A stretch of DNA of 64,000 nt from Nonomuraea glycinis (GCF_014646515.1 NZ_BMNK01000006.1:1-64000); one strand, 5' to 3'. Shown: positions 1 to 7,680, counted from the stretch's first letter. Notes: generated by a model from the letters alone, not told the origin. Translations and numbers: made by a program.

Positions 1-1412
1 TCGGTGGCCACGCAGGCGGTGCAGTTTCGCCGAGACCACGCTCGCGTCGTAGGACAGTGGCCGACCGTCGCTCTCCACTCGCCCGTGCGGGGTGAGCCGT
101 CCGATCGTGGCGGAGAGGAGCGTGTTGAGGCCCCAGTCGAACCCGGCGGCGATGACATGCCCGGACGCGGGAGTGAACGGGACCTCGGTCTCGAACGGCA
201 GGTCCACCCGCACCCGGCCGTCCTTCACCCGCAGTGTGGGGACACAGATCTTCAGTGCGTCGTCGGGCACGTTGCGAGGCAGGTTGACCGGCAGGACGTG
301 CCAGGCCCAGTCTTTCGTCGAGGTCGGGCGTTCGTGGAGGGGAAGCTGGACCCGCAACTCGGCCGTGCGCTCGCCTGTCTGCGCCACCGTCACCAACTGC
401 TTGTCAGCGGCGGCGAGTATGATCTGCGGCGCGTTGAACGGCACGTCTTCTGTCTCGACGATCCCCGCCGGGAATGCGCCTCCGCCGTCGAGGATCGCCT
501 GGATCTGCCGGGTCCGGTTGCGGATCTCCGCCACCGGCACATCGGCCGGGAGTGCCCCACGCAGTGCTGTCCATTCGGCGTCGGTGCGTTTGCGGGAGTT
601 GGCCGGCCAGGTTTCCTGGATCGCCTCGATGATCGTCCGGCGGCGCAAAGCGACCCGCAACGCGCGGGCCGCCTCCTCATCCGCGCAGCACCTCACCCGA
701 TCCGAAACGTACACACCCGCCTCACTGACACTGCCCCAGCCCAACCGGCGCAACGCCTTATAACCCTTGACCGGAAGATCCCGCCCATCCGGGCCCACCC
801 CACCCGCGAGCTCATCAAGCGCCTCCTCCGTCCAGCGTTCCGCGATCACGGCTGAGGCCAGTGTCTGGGTGAGCGTGGTCAGCCAGCCCACCCGCGCCGC
901 CAACGCCTCTGTGGGCACGCTCACGCCGGTCTTCTCCACGATCGCCCGGTAGGCGGTACACGTCGCCGTCGCGGTCTGCTTACCCACCAACACCCCCACC
1001 GGTCTCCCCACCGCCACCCCCGGTGGTGCCCTCGTCCCCGGTGGTGTTCGCCGACGCAGCCTCCAGCAGTTGCCGCCGCGCTTGTTTCGATCGGATCCCG
1101 TACATCCGTCCCGCGAACGTCACCACCAGCGACCTGAAATCCGTGAAGAGCTCCTCCCCACCCCCGGCAACCCACCGGTCTTGCCCGCATTCACATCAAC
1201 ATCCCCGACGTGCTGGTCCGCGTAAGTTTCTTGGTTTGGGCCGTCAGCGACGATTCGTGTCCCGATGACCCCGGCACCCGCACGTACGCGACCTCGACCC
1301 GATCCCGCTCCGACGGCAACACGCCGGCGAACGCGTCCAGGTCCCGCTCCTCGAACCGGCGCTCCGGCCACTGATCGCCCACCACCCGAAACCGAACACA
1401 CCCCTCGATCAC
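1..1412 (-). pseudogene. TnpB-like (RuvC-fold) transposase, frameshifted and cut by the window edge
   Basis: On the minus strand a coherent protein can be read only by changing frame about three times. One frame (1412 to about 1265) gives an N-terminal piece containing VEVAYVRVPG. A second (about 1265-1155) contains GPNQETYADQHV and VNAGKTGG. A third (about 1155-985) contains FRSLVVTFAGRMYGIRSK. A fourth (about 1000 to base 1) runs open for over 300 codons and contains GFDWGLNTLL, which resembles the first RuvC motif with its catalytic Asp. Each switch lies in or near a G-run. The order of the pieces fits one long actinobacterial TnpB-like transposase, recognised by pattern only. The C-terminal RuvC motifs and zinc ribbon would lie left of base 1. 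The true start may be slightly upstream of 1412. Sequencing error in G-runs could mimic one shift but hardly all three. Confidence 0.6.
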
Positions 1413-1530
1413 CCATTGCGCAACGTCACCGGATGCACCGCCAGACGCTTCGCCGCCGGAGCCACACAGAGATCATAACGCTAAGTAGCTCATTGGCTAC
1501 CCGAATCAAGCATCAGTTCCTACCCTTCGT

Positions 1531-1880
1531 GTCCGTACGGTCGAGATCCGCTGGCACGTGATGTACCTGTCGGTCCTCAACGAGGGCCGCGACGACGATC
1601 CCGAGATCCCGAGAACGATCCCGAGGGATATCTGTTGGTGCCCGTCCGCATCGCCGCCCCCGTGCGGCACCGCTTCGGGCATGAGGCGCTCGGGCGCTTC
1701 TACGCCGAGCTGTGGAGCGGCCGCGGTGGCGGGCAGGACGTCTTCTTCGGCCCCGTGATCTCCCAACTGCCCACCGGCGAGCAGGCCGGACGCCTGTGGG
1801 ACGGCACGCTGCTGGTGGCGGGCACTCCGCACTTCCACGAGCTCAAGGGCCACGCGCACGAGGAGCCGCGGCTGCCGTGA
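1531..1880 (+). pseudogene. Unrecognised gene, frameshifted at a short direct repeat
   Basis: One frame from about 1531 reads VRTVEIRWHVMYLSVLNEG and then degrades. A second frame from about 1617 reads EGYLLVPVRIAAPVRHRFG and stays coding-like to a stop at 1880, including WDGTLLVAGTPHFHEL. The switch falls where CGATCCCGAG is directly repeated (about 1595-1625), so slippage at the repeat is a simple explanation for a disrupted gene of about 115 codons. A 13-bp hairpin follows 14 bases after the stop, as expected for a real gene end. An intact 81-residue reading from a GTG at 1635 is the alternative. I do not recognise the family. Confidence 0.4.
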
Positions 1881-1893
1881 CGGGTCCGAGGGT

Positions 1894-1928
1894 CGCCACC
1901 CGCCCGCAGGGGGACCGGGCGGGTGGCG
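1894..1928. terminator. 13-bp hairpin terminator
   Basis: CGCCACCCGCCCG (1894-1906) is perfectly complementary to 1916-1928 with a 9-nt loop. It lies just after the stop at 1880 and before the convergent GNAT gene. It has no U-tract, as is usual in actinomycetes. Confidence 0.65.
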
Positions 1929-1941
1929 TTCGGGGAAGATG

Positions 1942-1973
1942 GACAGAGAGTAAAGAGTACGTCGCTCTCTGTC
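1942..1973. terminator. Second hairpin between convergent genes
   Basis: GACAGAGAG (1942-1950) pairs perfectly with CTCTCTGTC (1965-1973). It lies between the hairpin at 1894 and the 3' end of the minus-strand GNAT gene, so it probably ends that transcript. Confidence 0.5.
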
Positions 1974-2015
1974 ATAGAGGATGCCCGCCGGAGTGCGGGT
2001 GCAATCCTCATCGGG

Positions 2016-2597
2016 TCACGAGCGGGTCAGGGGGAGCGGTCTGCCGACGATGGCGTACTCCTCGTAGCCGCCCGGGAAGACGTACCTGCTCAGCAGGTCG
2101 GTGAAGCCCAGGCTGGCGTAGAGGTGGCGGGCGGCCGTGGGGCGATCGTGGGTGGACAGGACGGCGGAGCGCTCGCGGCGACCGGCGCACAGCGTCCTGA
2201 TCATGGCCCGGCCGATGCCCTTGCCCTGGTAGTCGGGGTGGACGTGGATCTCGGCCAGCTCGAAGGCGTGCCCCAGCCAGGCGTCGGCCACCTCGCGGCC
2301 GGCGCGGTCCGTCAGCTCCCGGTGGACGACATCGTGCCACCACTGCCCCGGCGCGCCGCGGAACCCGTAGGCGAACCCCACGATCCGGGGCTCCGCCGTC
2401 CCCCGGACACCGAACGGCGCATCACGCCATTCCGCGAAATAGCACTGGAAATAGGGATATATCCCATGATTTCGCATGATGGCCTTGCGGCCGGGGAGCT
2501 GGTCCGCGGGCGGACGCATGGCGGCGCTGTAGATGTCGATCACCGTGTCCAGGCGTTCGCCGAACTCGATGGGTCCCGCGCCGCGAAACTCGATCAC
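2016..2597 (-). CDS. GNAT-family N-acetyltransferase
   Basis: A 193-residue cytosolic protein. The central motif VHPDYQGKGIGRAM matches GNAT motif A (Q/R-x-x-G-x-G/A), which binds the pyrophosphate of acetyl-CoA. It is followed by a motif-B-like ARHLYASLGF segment near residue 165. GNAT enzymes transfer an acetyl group from acetyl-CoA to an amine; the acceptor cannot be told from the sequence. The gene lies upstream-to-downstream after the YbaK-like gene on the same strand with a 29-bp gap, so the two may be cotranscribed. Start ATG at 2597. Confidence 0.85.
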   Translation of the reverse strand: MIEFRGAGPIEFGERLDTVIDIYSAAMRPPADQLPGRKAIMRNHGIYPYFQCYFAEWRDAPFGVRGTAEPRIVGFAYGFRGAPGQWWHDVVHRELTDRAGREVADAWLGHAFELAEIHVHPDYQGKGIGRAMIRTLCAGRRERSAVLSTHDRPTAARHLYASLGFTDLLSRYVFPGGYEEYAIVGRPLPLTRS

Positions 2598-2626
2598 GGT
2601 CGAACCCTACTCCCGCCCGCCGCGCG

Positions 2627-3103
2627 TCACTCGACCTCGACGGGTGTGCCGCCGGTGATGCGGACGAGCTCGTCGAAGGTGGTCGGGAAGACGGTGTGCG
2701 GGTGGCCTCCGGCGGCCCACACCTCCTGGTGCTTGCTCAGCCAGTTGTCCACCAGCGTGCGCACCGGGGCCGGATGGCCGACGGGAGCCACGCCGCCGAT
2801 CGGCTGCCCGGTGGCCTCCCTGACGAACTCCGGCGTCGCTCGCCGTACCTTCTGGACGCCCGCCGTGCGGGCGATCAGCTCCACGTCCACGCGGTGCGCG
2901 CCGCTGGTGAGCACCAGCAGTGGCGCGCCGTCGGCTTCGAAGATCAGGCTGTTGGCGATGGCGCCGACCTCGCAGCCGACCTGGGCCGCGGCGGCGGCCG
3001 CCGTGGGCGCCTTCTCGGGCAGCACCACGATCTCACCTGCGGCCCCCAGACTCCGGAGCGCAGTTTCCACACGTATCGCGTTAGCGGGCAACTTCTCGGG
3101 CAT
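2627..3103 (-). CDS. YbaK/EbsC-family aminoacyl-tRNA deacylase
   Basis: A 158-residue single-domain protein of the YbaK/ProX editing family, which hydrolyses mischarged aminoacyl-tRNAs in trans. Seen: a conserved-type central Lys-free core with CEVGAIANSLIF, the GAHRVD segment and the typical ATGQPIGGVAPVGH glycine-rich loop near residues 97-110. The length is normal for free-standing YbaK proteins. Members differ in tRNA specificity (Cys-tRNA-Pro, Ala-tRNA and others), so none is assigned. It is divergent from the L,D-transpeptidase gene across about 97 bp and may form a two-gene unit with the following acetyltransferase. Confidence 0.85.
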   Translation of the reverse strand: MPEKLPANAIRVETALRSLGAAGEIVVLPEKAPTAAAAAAQVGCEVGAIANSLIFEADGAPLLVLTSGAHRVDVELIARTAGVQKVRRATPEFVREATGQPIGGVAPVGHPAPVRTLVDNWLSKHQEVWAAGGHPHTVFPTTFDELVRITGGTPVEVE

Positions 3104-3132
3104 GCGGACACTCTAAACACATTGACCGGCGG

Positions 3133-3161
3133 TTTACGTTCTTGGCGCTGGTGTGTAGGGT
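3133..3161 (+). promoter_or_regulatory. Candidate promoter for the L,D-transpeptidase
   Basis: TTTACG (3133-3138) and TAGGGT (3156-3161) are separated by 17 bp, 40 bp upstream of the chosen GTG start. Pattern match only. Confidence 0.4.
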
Positions 3162-3200
3162 CTTTTGATTCGGTTGGTAATGGTTTGAGAGGTGGTACTG

Positions 3201-4043
3201 GTGCGAGTTCATCGGCTGCCAGGACTGACCGCTCTCCTCGCGGCGGGAGTCGTCGCCCTCGCCGGCTGCGGCACCCAGGCGTCATCGCCGGCCGCGGCGA
3301 GCACGCCGAGCCCGGTGAGCGCGACGAGCCCGGTGAGCGCGACGAGCCCGGTGAGCGCGACGAGCGCCGGGGGCCAGGCGGGGTCGGTCGCTCCGGTCAT
3401 CGCGCCGGACAAAAAGCTCAAGCTGGGTGCGAAGGGCAAAGAGGTCTCCTGGCTGCAGCGCCGCCTGAGGGAGCTGGGCTACCGCCCCGGCAAGGCCGAC
3501 GGCCGCTACGGCGGCACCACGCTGGCCGCGGTGTGGGCGTTCCAGAAGGTCAACGGCATCCGGCCGACCAGCACCATCGGCCGCGCCACCTGGTCGGCCC
3601 TGGAGACCCCCAAGTCGCCCAAGGTCCTGGTCAGGAACGGCAAGGCGACCCGCGCCGAGGTCAACCTCACCCAGCAGCTCATGGTCCTGTACGTGCGCGG
3701 CAAGGTGGAGCTGATCACCCACGTCTCCTCGGGCAGCAACATCCCCTACTGCGAGACCGCCGACTGGCAGGGCAGGCCGCAGCGCTTCTGCGGCTCGGCC
3801 AGCACCCCGACCGGCGATTTCCGCACCACCTGGCGCCGGGACGGCTGGCACCGGTCCTATCTCGGGCAGCTGTACAACCCGATCTTCTTCAACGGCGGCA
3901 TCGCCTTCCACGGCGCGCTGTCGGTGCCGCTCTACCCGGCCTCCCACGGCTGCGTCCGCATGCCGATGAACGTGGCCGGGGAAGTCCCCGGCCTGGTCGG
4001 CACGGGCGTCCCGGTGCACGTACGGGGTAAGTTCCGCCGCTGA
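3201..4043 (+). CDS. L,D-transpeptidase lipoprotein with peptidoglycan-binding domain
   Basis: A predicted 280-residue secreted lipoprotein. It has a signal peptide ending in lipobox LAGC (Cys near residue 23), a Ser/Pro/Thr linker with three SPVSAT repeats, a peptidoglycan-binding 1-type domain (about residues 70-135, LQRRLRELGYRPG), and a YkuD-type L,D-transpeptidase domain. The catalytic motif SHGCVRMP has its Cys at residue 251, preceded by the conserved FHG. The family makes 3-3 crosslinks in peptidoglycan using a catalytic Cys. I chose the GTG at 3201 because GAGAGG (3187-3192) sits at ideal spacing; a GTG at 3192 would add three residues. The gene ends in a heptamer repeat and is convergent with a TetR gene. 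Confidence 0.9.
   Translation: MRVHRLPGLTALLAAGVVALAGCGTQASSPAAASTPSPVSATSPVSATSPVSATSAGGQAGSVAPVIAPDKKLKLGAKGKEVSWLQRRLRELGYRPGKADGRYGGTTLAAVWAFQKVNGIRPTSTIGRATWSALETPKSPKVLVRNGKATRAEVNLTQQLMVLYVRGKVELITHVSSGSNIPYCETADWQGRPQRFCGSASTPTGDFRTTWRRDGWHRSYLGQLYNPIFFNGGIAFHGALSVPLYPASHGCVRMPMNVAGEVPGLVGTGVPVHVRGKFRR
3309..3362 (+). repeat. Three tandem 18-bp units inside the transpeptidase gene
   Basis: The unit AGCCCGGTGAGCGCGACG occurs three times without mismatch (3309-3326, 3327-3344, 3345-3362) and encodes SPVSAT each time. It sits in the linker after the lipobox, where copy number could vary without touching the folded domains. Confidence 0.9.
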
Positions 4044-4098
4044 GCCCTGAGCCCTGAGCCCTGAGCCCTGAGCCCTGAGCCCTGAGCCCGCTGAGCCC
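4041..4098. repeat. Heptamer TGAGCCC tandem array
   Basis: Seven perfect consecutive TGAGCCC units (4041-4089) and an eighth at 4092-4098. The first unit contains the stop codon of the L,D-transpeptidase. In the second and third frames the array carries no early stop, so copy changes would not alter the protein. Confidence 0.95.
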
Positions 4099-4133
4099 GC
4101 TGACGCTCGCGGGCGCCCACGAGCGTCAGCGGG
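4096..4133. terminator. 14-bp bidirectional hairpin between convergent genes
   Basis: CCCGCTGACGCTCG (4096-4109) pairs perfectly with 4120-4133 around a 10-nt loop. It overlaps the last codons of the minus-strand TetR gene and probably terminates both convergent transcripts. Confidence 0.75.
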
Positions 4134-4776
4134 CGGGGGCGGTCAACGGGGGCTCGGGCCTTTCGGCCGCTTCCAGGTCGCGCAGGCCGCGGACGCTGAC
4201 GTCGATGGCCCGGTGCAGCGCCTCCCACACCTGCTCGCGCGAGTCGCCCCTGGTGAGGGTGGCCATGGCGGTCAGCTTGACCGCGCCGATCAGGGAGCCG
4301 ACCGCCGCGGCGCACTGCACGAGGTCCAGCTCGCCGGGGTAGGCCTCCTGGAGGGCCCGTGCGAGCCGCAGCTGGTTGCCGAACAGCGTCTGCAGCGCGC
4401 GGGCCTGAAGCGCGGGCACGGTCATGATCAGACCGAGTCTCGCCTGCGCCTCCTCCACGCCGTCGAAGCCCTCCTCGGCCGTGGCCGAGTCCAGGCTGCC
4501 GCCGGCGACCCGGATCAGCAGGTCGGCCACCGGCTCTCCCGGCCGTCTGTCCCGGACCCGGGCAAGGACCTCGCGCATGCGCTCCGGCGCGTCGTGCAGG
4601 ACCACGTCCTCCTTGCTCGCGAAGTAGCTGAAGAACGTCCGCGTGGAGACGTCGGCCTCGGCGGCGATCTCCGCGATCGTCGTCTCCTCGTATCCCTTGT
4701 CCTGGAAAAGCCGGAGCGCTGCTCGTACCAACGCCTGGCGTGTGCGCTGCTTCTTGCGCTCCCGTAGGCCCACCAT
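4126..4776 (-). CDS. TetR/AcrR-family transcriptional regulator
   Basis: A 216-residue regulator with an N-terminal TetR helix-turn-helix (about residues 10-57, including TTIAEIAAEADVSTRTFFSY) and a variable ligand-binding C-terminus. It is divergent from the P450-ferredoxin pair, with a 95-bp AT-rich gap, so it most likely controls that pair and itself. On its own strand TACAGT (4784-4789) lies 7 nt before the ATG, which suggests a leaderless transcript. Typical actinomycete TetR proteins act as repressors released by a small molecule; the ligand is unknown. Confidence 0.88.
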   Translation of the reverse strand: MVGLRERKKQRTRQALVRAALRLFQDKGYEETTIAEIAAEADVSTRTFFSYFASKEDVVLHDAPERMREVLARVRDRRPGEPVADLLIRVAGGSLDSATAEEGFDGVEEAQARLGLIMTVPALQARALQTLFGNQLRLARALQEAYPGELDLVQCAAAVGSLIGAVKLTAMATLTRGDSREQVWEALHRAIDVSVRGLRDLEAAERPEPPLTAPAR

Positions 4777-4871
4777 GGGACGAACTGTACTGCATCGACT
4801 TATCTATTTCACTTGTTGTAATTTTGCACTTGATGTTGTTTTCTGGGGGCAGACCGCGAGAGGAGATCCAG
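4777..4871. promoter_or_regulatory. Divergent TetR/P450 promoter region
   Basis: The most AT-rich stretch of the neighbourhood (about 4797-4848). CACTTG occurs twice, in CACTTGTTGTAA and GCACTTGATGTTG, and could be part of a regulator site. The P450 gene has a GAGAGGAGAT ribosome-binding site at 4857-4866. Confidence 0.5.
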
Positions 4872-6071
4872 ATGACCGACCTGACCCTCACCTTCGAGCG
4901 TGCACATCCCCTCGACCCGCCCGAGATGTACACCCGCATCCGGCAACAGGACGCCGTACACCGCATGACCTACAGCGACGGCCACCTAGGCTGGCTGGTC
5001 ACCGGCTACGCCGTGGCCCGCGCGGTGCTCGCCGACCCGCGCTTCAGCAACCGCCCCGAGCTGACGCACCCGCCGCTCCCCAGCCGGATGGAGTTCGCCC
5101 AGCAGTTGCGCGAGCAGGAGCTCAAGGTGCCGCCCGGCTTCTTCCTGCGCATGGACGCTCCCGAGCACACCCGCTACCGCAAACTGCTGACCGGCCAGTT
5201 CACCGTCCGGCGGATGAAGCAGCTCGAGCCGAGGATCCACGAGATCACCGAGTCCTGCCTGGACGCCATGGAGGCCGCGGGGCCGCCGGTGGACCTGGTG
5301 AGCGCCTTCGCGATGCCCATCCCGTCGCTGGTGATCTGCGAGCTGCTCGGCGTGCCGTACGAGGACAGGGCGCAGTTCCAGGAGGACACCAAGATCCTGG
5401 TCGACCTGGACGCCAAGGGCCAGGACGCGATGGACGCGCTCACCAGGATCTCCGCCTTCTTGTACGGGCTCATCCAGCGCAAGCGCGCCGCCCCCGGGGA
5501 CGACCTCATCAGCGGCCTGGTGGCGAGCGGCGAGCTGAACGACGAGGAGCTGACCGGAGTCGCGGTCCTGCTGCTGGTCGCGGGGCACGAGACCACCGCC
5601 AACATGATCGCGCTCGGCACCTACGCCCTGCTCACCAACCCCGGCCAGCTCGCCGCCATGCGCGACGACCCGGCCCAGGTGAACAACGGGGTCGAAGAGC
5701 TGCTCCGCTACCTCACCATCATCCACCTCGGTCCCATCAGGACCGCTCTGGAAGACGTCGAGCTCGAAGGCCGCCTCGTCAAGAAGGGCGACTCCGTCAC
5801 CCTGCACCTGCCGATCGTCAACCGCGACCCCGCCCGCTTCCCGGGCGGAGACCGCCTCGACGTCACCCGCGAGGCCACCGGTCACCTGGCCTTCGGGCAC
5901 GGCATCCACCAGTGCCTCGGCCAGCAACTCGCCCGCATCGAGATGCGCATCGCCTACAGTGCGCTGTTGCGCCGGCTACCTGGCCTAGGCTTGGCCGTAC
6001 CACCTGAGGAGGTGCCCATGCGCTCGGACATGAGCATTTACGGAGTCCACCGCCTCCCTGTCACCTGGTAG
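4872..6071 (+). CDS. Cytochrome P450
   Basis: A 399-residue bacterial class I P450 with all core motifs. These are the I-helix oxygen-activation motif AGHETT (residues 237-242), the K-helix ExxR as ELLR (276-279), and the heme-binding FGHGIHQCLG with thiolate Cys at 348. It would hydroxylate or otherwise oxidise a small substrate using electrons from a ferredoxin, and the ferredoxin gene follows after 6 bp. I used the ATG at 4872 because it has a GAGAGGAG ribosome-binding site; an upstream in-frame GTG has no support. There is no neighbouring biosynthetic gene cluster, so xenobiotic or lipid oxidation is as likely as secondary metabolism. Confidence 0.95.
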   Translation: MTDLTLTFERAHPLDPPEMYTRIRQQDAVHRMTYSDGHLGWLVTGYAVARAVLADPRFSNRPELTHPPLPSRMEFAQQLREQELKVPPGFFLRMDAPEHTRYRKLLTGQFTVRRMKQLEPRIHEITESCLDAMEAAGPPVDLVSAFAMPIPSLVICELLGVPYEDRAQFQEDTKILVDLDAKGQDAMDALTRISAFLYGLIQRKRAAPGDDLISGLVASGELNDEELTGVAVLLLVAGHETTANMIALGTYALLTNPGQLAAMRDDPAQVNNGVEELLRYLTIIHLGPIRTALEDVELEGRLVKKGDSVTLHLPIVNRDPARFPGGDRLDVTREATGHLAFGHGIHQCLGQQLARIEMRIAYSALLRRLPGLGLAVPPEEVPMRSDMSIYGVHRLPVTW

Positions 6072-6077
6072 GAACGC

Positions 6078-6269
6078 ATGGAGATCAAGGCCAACACCCA
6101 GCTGTGCATCGGAGCGGGCATGTGCGCGCTCACGGTTCCGCAGGTGTTCGACCAGAGCGATGATGAAGGGCTGGTCGTCCTCCTGGAGCCGAACCCGTCC
6201 GCGGACCTGGAGGAGGCGGTGCGCCGCGCCGTCAACCTCTGCCCATCGGGAGCCATCTCGGTCGACTGA
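6078..6269 (+). CDS. 3Fe-4S ferredoxin, P450 partner
   Basis: A 63-residue acidic ferredoxin of the type paired with actinomycete P450s. Three cluster cysteines are visible: Cys10 and Cys16 in CIGAGMC and Cys55 in LCPSG. The position of the fourth 4Fe-4S ligand is not Cys, which indicates a 3Fe-4S cluster. It starts 6 bp after the P450 stop, so it is surely cotranscribed and probably donates electrons to that P450. The reductase is not in this window. Confidence 0.93.
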   Translation: MEIKANTQLCIGAGMCALTVPQVFDQSDDEGLVVLLEPNPSADLEEAVRRAVNLCPSGAISVD

Positions 6270-6632
6270 GCCACCCCCGCCGGCCGCCCTCGCCCCGCCA
6301 CCCGCGCGGCGACGGCGGCCGTCGCCATCCCATCCTTCTCCCCGCTCTACGCCCCTGCCGCCATCCAGTCCACTCGGCCTGCCCCCTGCCCCCTGGAGCC
6401 CCGCTCCTGGCGTCCCGCGCGCAGTTCGGGCCGCGGATCGGCTCTGGGGCGGCTCTGGGGCGGCTCTGGGGCGGCTCTGGGGTGCGGCCCTGCTCTCGGT
6501 CTGCTCGATGTTGGTCTCGGGGTGGCCTCGGTGCGCCGGCTTCCTGTACGGACCCGTTTTGCGGTGATTGTTCGCGTACGGGGTGCTAGTGGGTCTGGTA
6601 TGGCTCCGCAGCGGGTATACACATCATGGTCA
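6270..6632. other. No gene seen; contains an 11-bp tandem repeat
   Basis: Open frames here are short, overlap each other and show no recognisable protein. The only structure is the 11-bp repeat at 6440-6483. Confidence 0.6.
6440..6483. repeat. Four tandem copies of an 11-bp unit
   Basis: GGCTCTGGGGC occurs at 6440, 6451, 6462 and 6473; the last unit ends in T instead of C. Confidence 0.9.
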
Positions 6633-6648
6633 TCGAACCTGTGTTCGT
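6633..6648. promoter_or_regulatory. LexA (SOS) box candidate 1
   Basis: TCGAACCTGTGTTCGT matches the actinobacterial/Gram-positive SOS palindrome TCGAAC-N4-GTTCGA at 11 of 12 fixed positions. It lies 10 bp upstream of the -35 element of the promoter below. Confidence 0.65.
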
Positions 6649-6656
6649 GGAACCGG

Positions 6657-6688
6657 TTGACAGCGCGCGTGATCGAAATTATGTTCGA
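6657..6688 (+). promoter_or_regulatory. Promoter with overlapping LexA box 2
   Basis: TTGACA (6657-6662) is a perfect -35, and TATGTT (6680-6685) is a -10 at 17-bp spacing. TCGAAATTATGTTCGA (6673-6688) is an SOS-type palindrome that covers the -10 and differs from TCGAAC-N4-GTTCGA at one fixed base. LexA bound here would block polymerase directly. The transcript would run into the structured leader and the HEPN gene. Confidence 0.65.
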
Positions 6689-6694
6689 CCTAGT

Positions 6695-6861
6695 GACGTG
6701 AGGCTCGCGGCTCACGTCTATGGACCTGGTCGTGGGCCATCGCTTCCCCCAAGCGAGGCCCGCGACCAGGCTCCACGGGCGAAGGGTGCGTCCTCGTCGT
6801 CGGCGGAGACGAGTGGGCGTGTCCTGGCCGGACGGGGAGAGGGGAAGCTCCTCGTCCGGCC
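6695..6861 (+). ncRNA. Strongly structured leader or small RNA
   Basis: Immediately downstream of the SOS-type promoter lie at least three hairpins. 6695-6702 pairs with 6711-6718 (GACGTGAG). A long composite stem spans 6721-6775: TGGA, CCTGGTCG, GGGCC and TCGCTT each pair with their complements, ending in a CCCCC loop. 6826-6839 pairs with 6848-6861 (14 bp with one G-U). No protein is evident in this stretch. It is either a long 5' leader of the HEPN gene (start 6952) or a separate small RNA ended by the third hairpin. The C-loop recalls actinobacterial 6C RNA, but the paired C-loops of that family are not seen, so no family is assigned. Confidence 0.45.
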
Positions 6862-6951
6862 GGCCCGGCGAAATTGTCGGTGGGGTCTGCGATTCTGACC
6901 TCACCGGTGGCAACGTCGGGAGTCGCCAACGACTCGAAGGAGGCGAGCAAG

Positions 6952-7398
6952 ATGGCACCACGGCTCAGAGATACGCCCGGGCCCCGGCTGTCGCCTGCGG
7001 TTCGGGCACACTTGACCGATTCTCGTTCCTGCCTGGCTGAGGCGGCTGCGGCTCGCACCCCGGCCTCTCGCTATGTGGCGGCACACCTGGCGGCGCTGCG
7101 CGCGGCAGCGGCGGTCCTGGCCGCTCGCCCACGTCCCATGGAAGGCCGCAGGCGCCGCCTGCGCAGCGCGTGGGACCTGCTCCCCGAGGCCGAGCCCCAG
7201 CTCGCCGAGTGGGCGGCCTTTTTCGCGGTGAGCGCCGGCAAGCGCGCCGCCGCGGAGGCCGGCGTGGTCCGGGGCATCAGCGCCGCGGACGCGGACGAGC
7301 TCCTGGCCGAGGCCGACACCTTTGTCTCCACCGTCGAGGACCTCCTCGGCGTCCCCGCCCAGCCACAACTCCCCGCGAACGTGCCCCTGGCGGGTTGA
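6952..7398 (+). CDS. SAV_6107-like HEPN-domain protein
   Basis: A 148-residue Ala/Arg-rich helical protein that I recognise by pattern as the actinobacterial SAV_6107 family, which carries a HEPN-like four-helix fold. The ATG at 6952 has GGAGG at ideal spacing; an upstream in-frame start at 6874 would lack one. In other actinomycetes, as far as I recall, this gene sits near dinB; here dinB is 50 kb away at 57040. The promoter about 270 bp upstream carries two LexA-type boxes, so the gene is probably DNA-damage inducible. Biochemical function is unknown; some HEPN proteins are ribonucleases, but I do not see a clear R-x4-6-H motif here. Confidence 0.75.
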   Translation: MAPRLRDTPGPRLSPAVRAHLTDSRSCLAEAAAARTPASRYVAAHLAALRAAAAVLAARPRPMEGRRRRLRSAWDLLPEAEPQLAEWAAFFAVSAGKRAAAEAGVVRGISAADADELLAEADTFVSTVEDLLGVPAQPQLPANVPLAG

Positions 7399-7464
7399 CG
7401 GCCACCTCCGCCCGCGGCAGACCGACGCTCTCCGGCAGATCGGCGCTGAGCGGTCGTGCGTGCG

Positions 7465-7680
7465 AGGACCTGAGCGCGGGGACCTGCGTGCCGGTATCCC
7501 TTACGCGGGGGCCTGGCTGGTGTCTCTCTCAGTGGGGACCTGCGGGCGGGCGTCTCTCGTGCGCGAGCGTGCGTGCCGGTGTCGCTTGCGCGGGGGCCTG
7601 GCCGGTGTCTCTCACGCGAGGGCCTGAGGGGCGGGCATCTCTCGTGCGGGGGCGTGCGGGCCGGTGTCTCTCACGGAGTT
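7465..7680. repeat. Imperfect 84-bp tandem repeat, about 2.5 copies
   Basis: Phrases built on GGGGGCCTGGCCGGTGTCTC recur at 84-bp spacing with substitutions. The repeats have no open frame conserved between copies. Confidence 0.6.

Noticed and set aside
4..855. Plus-strand open frame at the left edge
   Set aside because: The opposite strand reads a recognisable transposase piece, so this is its complement.
4872..6269. Part of a secondary-metabolite gene cluster
   Set aside because: No synthase, tailoring or transport genes flank the P450 and ferredoxin; neighbours are unrelated.
6721..6775. 6C RNA
   Set aside because: Only one C-rich loop with five C residues; the family needs two loops with six or more.
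6347..6961. Minus-strand open frame of 204 codons
   Set aside because: Ser/Arg/Pro-rich with no family match, and it runs through the promoter, LexA boxes and RNA hairpins.
7465..7680. CRISPR array
   Set aside because: The repeats are contiguous, imperfect and 84 bp in period, with no spacers and no cas genes.
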